Of a DNA stretch of 64,000 nucleotides, positions 12,100 to 24,079 are shown piece after piece. This DNA is from Hydractinia symbiolongicarpus (lineage: Eukaryota > Cnidaria > Hydrozoa > Anthoathecata > Hydractiniidae), in the NCBI RefSeq assembly GCF_029227915.1, contig NC_079875.1, positions 27,038,001 through 27,102,000 of the forward strand, in the 5' to 3' direction. The notes under the pieces are model-generated. The model saw nothing but the letters and a program-made list of their open reading frames with translations. It had not been told where the DNA came from and made no database searches. The stretch's first letter is position 1; the number at the start of each line of letters is the position of its first letter. Both the position numbers and the translations under genes were made by a program.

Positions 12100-13489
12100 T
12101 TATACTTTACTGAAATCCCTGGAGATATAAACATATAGAGGATATTTTTTTTTTTAACTGTATGGTGGAGAACTGAAACATAAAATTGAAGTTTTTATCT
12201 CGACGGTGAAGGCATATAACATACGTCACAGTAAATGTTCCGCACGGCCCCCGAGTCCTGAAACCCAAGCATATGCGTATTAACCCTATTTTGTATGGGG
12301 GGGGGGGCATAAAGTGCCCGCGGCATTTTCAATGTCTAATAACTTTTTAAATACTGGATGAGATTACCTGAAATTTTGTGACTTTTCCTGAATTTTATTG
12401 GACTTTCGGAAAATAAAAAAAATATTTCCAAAAATTGTCTTGTCAATGTCACTTTGTCTTTTTTGACAGGTGGCCATATCAACTTTTTATTGTAGTGCTA
12501 ATAATAAATGAAACTAACCAGTTGTATGAATATGGGATTATATATGTGATAGTGACAAAAAGTCATCATACAATATTGACATGCATACTGTGTAATTTGC
12601 AGACCGAAATATTGGTACTTTACAGACCAGAATGTTTGTAATTTCCGATTTCTCTATTTCTATTGTCATATGAAAACGTCATAGGTCATTTTGTCCCAAG
12701 TCAATCCAAATTGTCTTTACTGAGTAGCTACTGACGTAAGTGCTAATAGATATACAAAGTTTTATTCCATGACAGGTCCTAACAGTAAGGTTCTCAAATA
12801 TAGGTTTTTCAAAAAAAATTCTTAAAGTTTTGATCGATTTCCATTTTCTCCTTAGAGAAATCTTTTGTCTTTATACCACCTGTTAATGTTTCTAATAATA
12901 TCTTACATTCTTATATTACTTTTTTAATGACTAGTACTGTAAACAGTTTTAAAAAAGATAAAAAAAGAGAATTTCCAAGAAAAACATACTTTCGTCAACC
13001 GTTGTCTTATTATGACGTCATCACTTCCTGTGATGACATGTCAACCTAAATATTTTGTCACTAATTAAGTCACGACATATTGATGCTTCTTTGTGCCAAG
13101 TTTCGTCACTTAAAACCAAACCGAACAAAATTAAACTTTATCATCGTTTTACAGAAAGTGCATTTTGAATGTTTCCTAATACTATCCGCTATGTAGCCGC
13201 CATAACCACTACCTCTTTTTGCTATAATCCTGTCGGACAGAAGAACAGTTTCAAGTGAAATAATTTCTTGTTTATACCAACATTTTATTTTGTCAATAAA
13301 GTTGAACATTTGTCTAGCAAATAGTTGTGCTTCTACCGCTATGGACATTGACATTATGGCACTGTTTTTTTATGCTAGCTAGCTAGCTTGCTATATGTTA
13401 TCTAAGTTACATTATTATTTCAGCTAAGTAGGCAGTTTTATGCTAGCTACCTTTAGGTGTAAGTAAGGCTATACTAATGAGCTTTGTTT
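12100..13489. other. No gene identified
   Basis: AT-rich sequence with an 11-base G run at 12297-12307 and a CTAG-type simple repeat at about 13372-13387. An 82-codon minus-strand frame at 13106-13354 has no recognisable features. Confidence 0.5.
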
Positions 13490-13806
13490 CTTGAAAATGA
13501 CCTTCCGATCAAAGACCCTTGTTTGAGGTGCCATATGTCCGAGAAAAGGTCACGTTATATTAGACAGAGTAACCCATGATTCACGTGGCCAAAACTGTAG
13601 GCTGAGCTCATTTGAGCTACGAAAGTCGTGTAAGCACAGCATTCGCTCAACTAGACAACCACCTAAGATATCAATCCTATTCTCATGCTGAGCGCTAAGC
13701 AGAAAGAATAGATTCACACTTTTATAGTCTCTGGCATGACTCAGCTGGAGTTTGAACCCAAGACCTCCCGCACTGGAAGCGAACGCGCTACCCCAAGGCT
13801 ATCAGT
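13490..13806 (-). mobile_element. tRNA-derived SINE
   Basis: Read on the minus strand, the head contains an A-box-like GGTAGCGCGTTCGCTTCC and a B box GGGTTCAAACTCC about 30 nt apart (13738-13806). These are the internal RNA polymerase III promoter of a tRNA. It is followed by about 250 bp of body ending around 13490. The tRNA part lacks convincing acceptor-stem pairing, so it is a SINE head and not a working tRNA gene. The body boundary is approximate. Confidence 0.6.
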
Positions 13807-14393
13807 TGGTAAATTTAATGGAATGTATGAAACAACATAATCAGAGCTAAGAAATATCCCATTTAAAACTGTTATGTGACAAAACAAACGCCAAAAGCAT
13901 AAAGTGTTTTTGATACATTGCCTGTTCAGAATCCAGTATTGAATATCATTATAAATTGATTTTTTCTGAAAAGTTAACTAAACCCAACTGACGAAGGGTT
14001 AGTTAATATATTAGAAAATGTTCGCTACACAAGAACATCTTTTGCAAACCAGACTTCGCTGTCGAAATATCCCAATCAGTTTTCTGAAGACAAGAACAAA
14101 TCTGATTTCCTTTCCTTTATACTAAGCCCATTTCTAACTGTTATCAATTCTTCGGTTGTGTGCAGGAGAGCTAATTTTGACAACTTATAAGAACTTCTTT
14201 CATTCCTACGCAAATAATAGATCTAATATATCCTTCTGGGATTTCGGAATACTCCACACCGATAGGTAAATTTTCCAAAAAGTTCGTCAAGGATACAATA
14301 TGGCATTTAGGTGCTGAAGAGATGCTGGTGTGGTTTTATATGCATTTATTTAAGTTCGTATGCTTTTCTCAGTGCATCAACAACATCGATATT

Positions 14394-17165
14394 TTATTTA
14401 CATATTGCGCCAACTTTTTTCTGATAAAATTGGCGATCTTGAACAATATCTTCACAAGTTAAGAAAGACGAAAATTCTTGGTTGGTAAACAAAACATAGC
14501 GTAATTCCATTCCAGACATCTGAGCTTGTATCTTCATATCAATTCGCGGTACATTATTTTCACACCTTTGATAAACGAAATTGTAAAAATTCATTGCTTC
14601 AAGACTCAGTTCTTTAAACACACGTATGGCATTGGATAAAAGATTTCCAACTATTTTGCACCTACTAAGATGAATTTTTTTAACCTTAAAACAACTCCTC
14701 GAAAATTAGAAACTTTCAAACAACGTAAGATACCTTTTAATAGATTCCATCATGTCTTTATTGAAATCAATTAAAACATTAGAATCTTCTATTACGGTGA
14801 GCACTTTGGCTATTTTAAAACATTTTTTGGGAATTAAGATTAAAAGCACGAAGTTTAGGCGCGTCTGTTCACTCCAATTCTACCAATAAATCATCCTGAT
14901 AATCTCCATCCGTTACACGAACGTTATGTTATTAGTCAGCCTCTCATCTTTTCATTCTTGAATAATGGTTTTTAAGGTATCATCGGGTTTACTTTTAACA
15001 GACAGATTTTTATATTCAACAATGACCAATTGATCTGTGCATCTTCCTAAACATTCTACTAAATGTTGCTTTAAGTAGTCTTTAAGTAGTATTCTGACTT
15101 GTCAACAAAAACCCACACTCTTTCAGCTTTCTTCCCCGTGAAGCCGACAGAATCAATCACAAGAATGGAATTTCCTAATCTAGATAACTTCAAAACATCG
15201 TCTTTTATCATCTTGTGGTGACTGTTGGTAAGAGCTGGTGTGAACTCTATGCAAGCTTTTTCTGATAGCTTGCAAAGATTCTTTAGAACCTTGGCAATAT
15301 AATGATCGAAGCATAAGGCCACAATATTGTCACTGCCTCCACACAACTTCTGTAGCACAGCCAACAAGCATATAGTGCAGTTTTCACTGTTTTTTCTCTG
15401 TATCTACTGAACTGTACTAAGACAGGACATTTTCCAGTAATGTTGTGGCCGATCCTAGTAGTACCATTGAACTTGAATTCTGTTCTAGTATTTCCTCCCT
15501 CGCTGACATTTTCTAACCCCAGCCTCTTAAAAAGGTAATCTAAATGATCTTCATTATCAACAGTAAAGTTAGATTTCACTTCTACATCAGTTGAACATAA
15601 TTCTTTGTTCTCATTAAGGGGTTTAGCTGTAGTGTTATTGGTTTCCGTGATTACTTCTTTTGTAGATTGAGGAGCTTGCAATTGTTTGTTTAATGTTGCA
15701 AGTGACTCTTCTTTTCTTTTGTTACCTTCACTAACTGTATTTGGTGTAAAGTTTGGATGCTTAAATATATTTGCCTGAGCTACTATTTTTCTGATGCATA
15801 TTTTTATCAATTCGTTTATAGCCTTCGTTGTCCTCATAGTTCTTTTTAATCCAGTTAAATGAAACTGATACTTTTCATGTTATTCCATACTCTGTGTACT
15901 TATCATAATTGTTAAATCTTTGATTCCTGCAATTGTTTCATCTTCAATTAAACGCTTCATACTAGCTGCTTTCTGTCGATCCAACTTTTCAGCATCGTAC
16001 TCATCCAATATAAAGTGCATCATAGTTCGTTTTTATCAATACCTTCCTAAACACTGGACAAATTGACATTGGCATCAAGATCCACATCATGCTTTAGTTG
16101 CAGAAGATCTGTTGCTATAATGTTAGTGTTCTTTTTTGTATCATTGACAGATTGGTTTGCTATTCCTTTAATGGTTGACTGAAAGAAGCACTGAGATTGA
16201 CAACATACATAACAGATCCTCACTTCACCTTCTGCTCTTTCATACAGCTGTTTCAATTTCAACTGGCCAATTATACTCTTACCAGAACCAGACGATCCAG
16301 TCAATATTAAGTTGTTTGCCAATGACCCCATTATTTTTAGCTGATCAGGTGTTAAGAATACTGACTTAACTTGAGCATCAACAATACTGAATAGAGAAAG
16401 CATTTTCATTGTTCTTAAAGAAGGAACGTATACTTTAGCAGTAGCCATGAATCCAATTGTTTGTCTGAAATACGACTTCATTGTGTCTTCGTAATTCTCT
16501 GGCTTTTCTTTCAGAGCTTGTTCTTCTTTAGGTTTCCTACTATCTCTTGCAGTTTCATCTTTTCCCATTCTTTAAACAAAGCCAAGTCTTTTAGAACGCT
16601 TGTAGATAGTATTAGTTCCGAGCAAGAGTTGTACAGAATGTTATTTTTCCCTCTCGAATATTCCGTATAAATTGAATCTGGTATTACAATTATTACAATA
16701 AAAACAACGTTACTGTCAACTATATTGACCCTATTTCTCATAACTTGCATCTTTATATCATCAGTACAGGCCAGCAAAGCCTCGTCAATACCTGCAGTAT
16801 CTGTATGTAGCAAAACACAGATATTAAAAAATGCATGTTGCGAAGGCTCATAAACCAAAATTCTACTGTCGCATTCCCGTCGTTCCGCACTTAAGCAAAG
16901 TTTCTTTTTAACGTCAGATAAATCGTGTTCTAAAAATTCGCCATGCTTGTAAGTATCATAATCTGTCAATACCATGCTCCCAACCGAACTTGTCTTTACC
17001 AGAACACCAATTGGTAAGTACTTCTCCAAAGCAACCAATTTCGGTATCCTTAACACAATCAACTGGTAGTTCGATATGCTGCTTGTATGGCTTTTCAAAA
17101 TAACGATTTACATATTCATCACAAAGCTGATCCCATTTTTTATCATTAATTAATTTGCGTTTCCG
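14394..17165 (-). pseudogene. Broken superfamily-1-like helicase / P-loop ATPase gene
   Basis: Collinear blocks of one large protein lie in shifting frames. The N-terminal block is 17165-16511. A Q-like motif (LTPDQLKIM) and Walker A (LTGSSGSGKS) lie in 16568-16047. A Walker B block (HFILDEYDAEKLD) lies in a short frame at 16023-15880. A following block (LTGLKRTMRTTKAINELIK) is in 15879-15283. Helicase-C-like blocks (ILVIDSVGFTGKKAERVWVFVD, at 15367-15071; GRCTDQLVIVEYK near 15030) and a tail follow at 14621-14394. The frame changes near 17055, 16560, 16030 and 15330, and a TAA lies at 15882-15880. The Walker A/B pair and C-terminal order fit SF1 (UvrD/Schlafen-type) ATPases that move on nucleic acid. 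At least four frame breaks and a stop make it non-functional unless many are assembly errors. Confidence 0.7.
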
Positions 17166-17346
17166 TCCACAATGTACCTAACCTTTTCAAGTCATTTTTC
17201 AAAACGCTCTTATCAGCTAATAAACTGTTATTAACATCTGAAGATATTTATATGCGAGGATTATACTCTTTCACTACGTGTATCAACAGAAACAGGAGAC
17301 TTGTGAAAAACATGTTATACTAATCTTTTTGGCGATTTTGAAAGAC

Positions 17347-17609
17347 CTAAGTTAGCCATTTCGATTTTCTGTCAACTCTATTTATTTGGCACCTATAGGT
17401 GGAAATATATTATCAACTCACCAAACTCACTATCTAAGTTGTAAAATTCACTTTTTTGGTCTGAATCAATTCATTTATCTTAAACCTGTACCTATTACCA
17501 TTTTTAAATTTTATCTTGACTGAAGAAGATTCATTTAAATTTAATGAGCTTTACCTTTTCTTCTTTTTTTTTAAATCGAGTTGACAGAAAATCGAAATAG
17601 CTAAGTTAG
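17347..17609. mobile_element. MITE-like element with 32 bp terminal inverted repeats
   Basis: The left arm at 17347-17378 (starts CTAAGTTAGCCATTTCG) and the right arm at 17578-17609 are reverse complements over 32 bp with two mismatches. The 199 bp interior is AT-rich and has no reading frame. Size and structure fit a non-autonomous DNA transposon. I could not settle the target-site duplication because the outer CTAA/TTAG ends are themselves palindromic. Confidence 0.7.
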
Positions 17610-18733
17610 ATACAGTTGCACAGGTACATTAATTATCTTTCAACCTTTCACATTTCACTGTAATTCAAAATAAAACATGTATGAATTTCCTCAAAGTTTT
17701 AAAATTAAAGGTTGCAAAGCATAATCTAAACAAATATTACTAGAACCTCTCAACCTAGAATATATAAGAAGCCTATTAATGCACCATCAACTGCCTTTCT
17801 ATGAATACACTTACATTGACTTTTGTTCAAAATCATCACCTAAAAAAAGTTAATGAAGGGTTAATCGATAAGTTCAATTGATCACAAAGTAATGGCATTA
17901 AATCACACCGCAGCGTATTATTGTATAGGATTTGCCATCTGGCCCGTGAAAACTCTATTGATAACACTAAAGTATTAAAAAAATTTAAATTTTGCACAAA
18001 ATCCACTAACAAACACACACAGGAATTTTGTAAACTTCACTGGTATTTTTCAGATAAAATTGTAACAGTTGATTCTGTTAAAATTAAACGCTTAAAACGA
18101 AACAGATAATGACACTAATAACAATATTCATTTCCAGTCTCTTTAAGTATTAGTGACAGGAAGGGTGCGTCTGCCGGGTTTGAAATGGCTATATTTCGAA
18201 CTTTCATAAGTCATACGCACTCTATATCGGTTTTCCTGAAAGTAGACTATATTTCCTACAAGATCAAGTGGTACGAGTGGTAAGGCGCGCAGCTGAGTTT
18301 ACCAATCACTTTTTTTGCAAAACATATACGACTATCTGCTGCCAAAGTGTTAACTATAAGTTAGTTATCCGTTACTTTTGTATATTTAAAAAATTATAAA
18401 TTAAAACTGTTTTTAAAAGCGTGTACAAAACAGAATAAAATTAATTCTTTAGAAAATGAGGCATACTGCAGCTGGCTCTTAAGGACAATTAACATGTTCA
18501 CCTTGTCTGTCAGAGGCACACAGAGTTATAGTGTAGTATACTGGACAGAATATTTACTTCTAAGAATGACACACAGCCCACACGATCTCTATATCATGAA
18601 AAAAGTAAAAATCAAAAAAGGAAAATCCAAGTGAAGAAGTAGAAAAGTGAAGTTGGATGTGAGAAGTGGAGCTAGAGGTAAAGTAAAGGTGGAAGTAGTA
18701 AATAAAGGCTAGAGTTTGAAGTGGATTTGAATA
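17610..18733. other. No gene identified
   Basis: Short complementary open frames occur around 17836-18109 but carry no splice sites or motifs I trust. The last 150 bp before the satellite array are purine-rich (GAAG/GTGGA repeats). Confidence 0.45.
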
Positions 18734-21063
18734 ACAGGATAATTGTCATTTGGATCGACAACCTCGTCTCAGGCTCTATATATTTTAGTCGTAAAATTGA
18801 TAAACGAGTCATTTAAAACAGACGAGTGCTATATATTTGCAATTTTTCGAATCAATATAAGATGACAACCTCGTCTCAGGTTCTGCATATGTAAGTTGTA
18901 AAATTTAAAAACGGGGCATTTTAAAGGGACAAGTGTCATATATTTGCAATTTTTCGTATGTGCACAAGATAATTGTCATTTAGGGACGATAACCTCGTCT
19001 CAGGTTAGAAATATTTTAGCCGTAAAGTCGATAAACGAGGCATTTAAAAGAGACGAGTGTTATAATTTCGATTTTTCGTATGTGTACAAGATAATTGTCA
19101 TTTATGGACGACAACCTCGTTTGTTTGTTGTTTGTTTGTTGGCATTTCAAAGTGACGAGTGTCATGTATTGGCGTCTTTTTGGATTCAAACAGGGTAATT
19201 GTATTTTAGGGTCAACAACCTCGTCTCAGATTCAATATACTTTAGCCGTAAAATTGATAAACGACGCATTTAAAAATGACGAGCGTTTCTAATATATATG
19301 CCATTTCTCGTATTGATAAAAGATTAATTGTCATTTAGGGACGACAACCTCCTTTCAGGTTCTTATATTATAGCCGTAAAATTGATAAACGACGCATTTA
19401 AAATTGACGAGTGTTTCTGATATATTTAAGATTTCTCGTGTTGATACAAGATAATTGTCATTTAGAGACGACACGCTCGTTTCATGTTCTTATATTTTAG
19501 CCGTAAAGTTGATGAACGAGGCATTTCAATGTGACCAGTGTCATGTATTTGCGTTTTTTCGCGTTGATACAGGATAATTCTTCTTTAGGGTCAAAAACGT
19601 CTCAGGTTCTATATATTTTAGACGTAAAATTGATACACAAAGCATTTAAAAGAGACGAGTGTCTCATTTTTGCAATTTTTCGTATTGATACAGGATAGCT
19701 GTACGTTGGTCAACAACATCTCAGGTTCTTATATTTTAGCCGTAATATTGATACACGAGGCACTTAAAAGAGAGGAGTGTCTCATATATTTGCGATTTTT
19801 GGTATTAATACGGGATAATTGACATTTACGGACGAAAACCTCGTCTCAGGTTCTAACTATTTAAGCCGTTAAATTGATAAACGAGATATTTCAAAGCGAC
19901 GAGTGTCATGTATTGGCGTTTTTTCGCATTGATACAGGATAATTTTTCTTTAGGGTCAACGTCTCAGGTTCTATATATTTTAGTCGTAAAATTGATAAAC
20001 GAGGCATTTCAAAGTGACGAGTGTCATGTATTTGCGAATTTTCGTATTGATACAGGATAATTGTTTTTTAAGGACGACAACCTCGTCTCAGGTTCTATAT
20101 ATTTTAGTTGTAAAATTGATAAACGAGGCATTTCAAAGTGACGAGTGTCATGTATTTGCGAATTTTCGTATTGATACAGGATAATTGTTTTTTAAGGACG
20201 ACAACCTCGTCTCAGGTTCTATATATTTTAGTTGTAAAATTGATAAACGAAACGATTTTTTGTGTTGATACAGGATAATTGACATTTAGGGTCGACAACC
20301 TCGTCCCAGGTTCTATATATTTTATCCGTGGAATTGATAAACGAGGCATATAAAAAAGACGAGTGATATACATTTGCGATTTTTTGTATTAATGCAAGAT
20401 AATTGTCATTTAGGGTCGACGACCTCGTCTCAGGTTCTATATGTTTTCGCCGTAAAATTGATAAACGAAACGATTTGTGGTGTTGATGCAGGATAATTAC
20501 ACTTTAGGGTCAACAAAATCGTCTGAGGTTCTTATATTTCAGCCGTAAAATTGACAAACAAGGCACTTAAAAGCGACGAGTGTTATATGTTTGCGAATTT
20601 TCGTATTGATACAAGATAATTGTCATTTAGGGACGACAACCTCGTCTCAGGTTCTTTATATTTTAGCCGTAAATTTGATAAACGACGCAGTCAAAGTGAT
20701 GAGTGTCATTTGTTTGCGAATTTTCGTGTTGATACAGGATAATTGTACTTTGATGTCAACAACCTCGTTTCAGGCTCTCATATCTTAGACGTAAAATTGA
20801 TAAATAAGACCAGTATTATATATTTGCAATTTTTCGTGTTGATACAGGACAATTGTCATTTTGGGTCGACAACCTCGTCCCAGGTTCTATATATTCTAGC
20901 CGTGGAATGGATAAACAAGGCATTTAAAAGTGACGAGTGTCATGTATATGAGATTTTTCGTATTGATACAGGATAATTGTACTTTAGGGTCAACACGTCT
21001 CAGGTTCTGTATAGTTTGGCCGTAATGTTGATAAACAAGGTATTTCAAAGTGATGAGTGTCAT
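18734..21063 (+). repeat. Satellite array, about 124 bp monomers, plus orientation, diverged
   Basis: About 19 tandem monomers run CAGGATAATTGTCATTTAGG, then CAACCTCGTCTCAGGTTC, TATATTTTAGCCGTAAAATTG, ATAAACGAGGCATTT, GACGAGTGTCATATATTTG and TTTTTCGTATTGATA. Each monomer carries CTCGTCTC and GAGACGAG about 48 bp apart, so it can fold back on itself. Monomers vary in length and are clearly more diverged than those beyond 38 kb. Short open frames in them are a by-product of the repeat. Confidence 0.95.
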
Positions 21064-21375
21064 CAACCTCGATCCCAGGGCTCTTTCCTCTCTTTTTGAT
21101 ATAAGGACGGCGAGACAGAAATAGCCCTGGCACTAGCTGTTGGTCTTACAAAGGCCGTCCGAAAAATTGCGGCGAGTAACATTTAATCATTTTGAGGTGG
21201 CGAATGCGCAATGCAAAACAAGATGGCGGTGCACAAGGAAGCGTTTGTTTGTTGTGAAGCTTTACTATAGCCAACAAATGAATTTGGTGAATTCTTTAAA
21301 AAATGTATTTTTGGTGTTTTTTTTCAAAGATCTTTGTTGAGAAGGCAGGTGAAGAATTTGAAAAGTTCTCACTTA
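21064..21375. mobile_element. Hairpin-led insertion inside the satellite
   Basis: The satellite breaks at GAGTGTCAT and is followed by CAACCTCGATCCCAGGGCTCTTT, with a partial complementary arm (AAATAGCCCTGG) ending near 21131. This is the same arm as the 75 bp hairpin at 7890. About 240 bp of unrelated sequence (including AAGATGGCGGTGCAC) follows before satellite resumes near 21376. The satellite itself contains CAACCTCGTC, so the entry point shares microhomology with the insert. Boundaries are by eye. Confidence 0.5.
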
Positions 21376-21574
21376 AAACAAAAGGCATATAAAAGAGACG
21401 AGTGATATACATTCGCGACTTTTCGTATTGATAAAAGATAATTGTACTTTAGGGTGAACAACCCCGTTTCAAGTTCTTTTATTTTAGGCGTAAAATTGAT
21501 AAACGAAGCGATTTCTTGTGTTGATACAGGATAATTGCACTTTAGGGTCGACAAGGTTGTATTTTAGCCGTCAA
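21376..21574 (+). repeat. Satellite fragment, about 1.5 monomers
   Basis: Recognisable monomer blocks (GAGACGAGTG, TTTTCGTATTGATA, GGCGTAAAATTGATAAACG, GTGTTGATACAGGATAATTG) continue the 18.7 kb array in the same orientation. The last unit has an internal deletion joining GTCGACAAGGTTG to TATTTTAGCCGT. Confidence 0.85.
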
Positions 21575-21878
21575 TAGCTTGCAAGTGGTGCTAATGAATT
21601 ATTTATGTTTTTAGCAATATTATAAAACAGGTAAAAGGTAACAACGTTAATTTTTTGAAAGAAGTCTTAATACGTTGATATAGAAATAAAAGTAGTTAAA
21701 TATTATGTACAGCTAGCTAGTAGTTTAGTAGCTAAATTTTTATTGTGTGAGAACTCATGTAATAATTTTTCCTTTTACATCAAATGAAGAAAAATATAAA
21801 TGCTGGAGGAACCATCTCAGTGGACATAAGCAGGTAACATTTCTCTAGTATAAATTTTTTCGGTTAATATATATATAA
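21575..21878. other. Unassigned spacer
   Basis: AT-rich sequence between satellite and the Helitron-like element. I see no gene or repeat other than a TATATA run abutting the Helitron end. Confidence 0.5.
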
Positions 21879-23397
21879 CTAGCCGGGAAACCCGGCGTCG
21901 AATCAGCGGGATGAGCCACAAGTAACTGTTGTTGAACGCCCTAAGGAGCGCTTAAAAAGAACTGCAAACTGTTCGACACAGTCAGGTGGAGCACTTTAGT
22001 ACAGGAATGCAGTATGTCGTAAATCAAGTGAAGCGCACACACCATCATAGTGTTGCGACTGTAACATATTTTTCAAAAAATAACTTTCCCGATAGCTGAA
22101 AGAGAAAAACAGTTTACAACCGTTGTGACTCCGTTATAGCAAAAACAATAGGTCAATATTATTTTATTTTGCGGGATAAGTTTTTTTAAAAGTTAAAAAA
22201 TTAATCGTGACACCGGACTGAGCGCTTAGTACAGTTAAACGGTATTACACAGGTGTATAGGGATAATACCTTTTTGAAAAAAACTTTCTTGTAGACTCTA
22301 TTTAAATTAAAACACAAGAAACAGTCCTTCGCTCCTTGCACAGGGCTAAGCGGTTAGTCCAGGTAAACATTGTTGGACATTGTGCAGGCGTGATTTCCAA
22401 GAAAGCTTAAAAATTAATTGTCACAATGGGCTGACCCGCATAGGCGTAACAGTCTTTTCCAAAAAACAGGCTATTGTTAACACTGAGCTGACCGCTTAGT
22501 ACAGTTAAACAGACTTAAACACTACCCTTCTCCAAAAAAACTTTATCACAACTTCGGTTTAAATGACAACACAGGAAACAGCCTGTCATTACCCCTCCAG
22601 CTAAAGCAATTGCTCAGCCATTTTTTTTGTAAAAAATTTTTTAAGGAAAATAATTAAAGATGTTAGCATAAGACTTATTGCTGAGAATATTGTTGTTGTT
22701 GGGTTGGAGAAAAACCTCTTATACCAAACAAAATTAGTAAAAAGTAAGCTAGCTAGCCTTCAAAATATTCGTTCCTAGCCAAAAAACCTAAAGCCGGTGC
22801 GTTTAAGATCTGCACGTAGCTAAAAAACGTGACAATATATTTATCTTCACATTCTAGAACATAAAAAAAACAAATATTACAAATATAAAAAGCTTATAGA
22901 AGACAAAAAGGTGAAACAGACTTAAAAACAACACTGAACACCCTTACTTTTTAAAAACTAAAATGGCCATCATGTTTCTTCGTTGGCATGTCAAGACCGC
23001 GAAAGTCTTGATTGGTTTTTCAAAGAATCAGGCGTTTTGATTGGTATACACGTGCGAGCGGTCAAAACAAAGTCAGGTAAACTGTCAGTAAAACCATCCT
23101 ATTTGTTTTCTGTGGCTCCTGGGCGGAATCGACGATTAAGGTCACGTTGGTTAAATTATTATTAAAAATGGCGTATTTAAATAATGAATTCATTTTAATC
23201 ACTTAATTTTTTTTTCAAAATAGAGGTTTATCAATTAATTAAATTATGTAAGGAAATAAATTAATTTCTGTAATGTATTTTGATAAATTATAAGATTTCC
23301 AATTAAGCAACCCCCTGGTTTCTAAAAAGTCGCGGAAAGATCAAAGGAATATCAATAACCCTTTTGAACACACAAAATACGGCTATTATTATAGAGA
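21879..23397 (-). mobile_element. Non-autonomous Helitron, about 1.5 kb
   Basis: On the minus strand the element starts TCTCTATAATAATAGCCG at 23397, preceded by A. It ends with a perfect 6 bp stem GCCGGG-TTT-CCCGGC that runs into CTAG at 21882-21879, followed by T. These are the defining Helitron signals: 5' TC, 3' hairpin and CTRR, A/T target, no target duplication. The interior has no Rep or helicase frame; a 60-codon frame at 22983-23165 has no motif. The 5' flank is satellite (TTGATACAGGATAATTG), so it inserted into or beside the array after the array existed. Confidence 0.7.
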
Positions 23398-23445
23398 TTG
23401 ATACAGGATAATTGTACTTTTTTTTCGTATTCATACAACATAAAA
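23398..23445 (+). repeat. Satellite remnant between two insertions
   Basis: TTGATACAGGATAATTGTAC followed by a T run and TTCGTATTCATACAACAT matches the ends of two monomers with the middle missing. It shows that the flanking Helitron and the USP module both sit inside the former array. Confidence 0.75.
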
Positions 23446-23811
23446 GAAAATAATTTACAAAGAGGTGGCAAGCCACCGCGATGATGAACTCAACCTATTA
23501 GGTCTTTGGAAACAAGCTAGAGGTTGTACTCCTCTAGAGAATATGCCTCTAAAAGCACAATTCTCCCTTTTTACAAGGAATTAATAAAAAATATAAAAAA
23601 AATAAAAAGGACGCAACACATTTGAAAAGATGAACAGAACTTTAACCAAGGGCAGGTAGGTTTCGACCCATATTTCTGAACCTAAGTACCCTGGATGTCT
23701 AGCTGGGTCACCTCGAAGAGGTCCGCGGACGGTCATCAGCAGAAACTAGACATCCCTATCTTCCTAAAATTAACTTTGACCACTTTCTGTTCAACTTTGC
23801 TATTCTTTATT

Positions 23812-24065
23812 CAGGTAATAAGTGGAGTCGTTACTCTCCAAAGACAAGATCATGTGTGATCAAACCCCCCTGCTAATGCTTTTTTTTTTAACTGGGGTAA
23901 TAAGTGGAGTCCTCACTCTCCAAAGACAAGATCTAGTATGATCAAACCTCCTTGCTAACTTAATTTTTATTTGATTTTGTTTTATTTTTGACTGGGGTAA
24001 TAAGTGGAGTCGTCACTCTCCAAAGACAAGACTGAGTGTAGTCAAGCCCCCTTGCTGACTCATTC
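23812..24065. repeat. Three tandem copies of an 80-100 bp repeat downstream of the USP frame
   Basis: Each copy carries GGTAATAAGTGGAGTC, CACTCTCCAAAGACAAGA, a TGATCAAACC-type block and CCCTTGCTGACT, with variable T-rich spacers. The copies begin near 23813, 23895 and 23995. They lie just 3' of the USP stop (minus strand), the usual place for element-specific tail repeats. The stretch 23446-23811 has no gene that I can see. Confidence 0.75.
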
Positions 24066-24079
24066 CGGTTAAAATATTC

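Noticed and set aside
12297-12307. G-quadruplex from the 11 G run
   Set aside because: A single uninterrupted run without further G tracts; more likely a simple repeat or sequencing-prone homopolymer.
16175-16670. Plus-strand frames over the helicase pseudogene
   Set aside because: They are antisense to clear Walker A coding sequence.
22983-23165. 60-codon frame inside the Helitron as a captured gene
   Set aside because: Too short and without any recognisable motif or intron structure.
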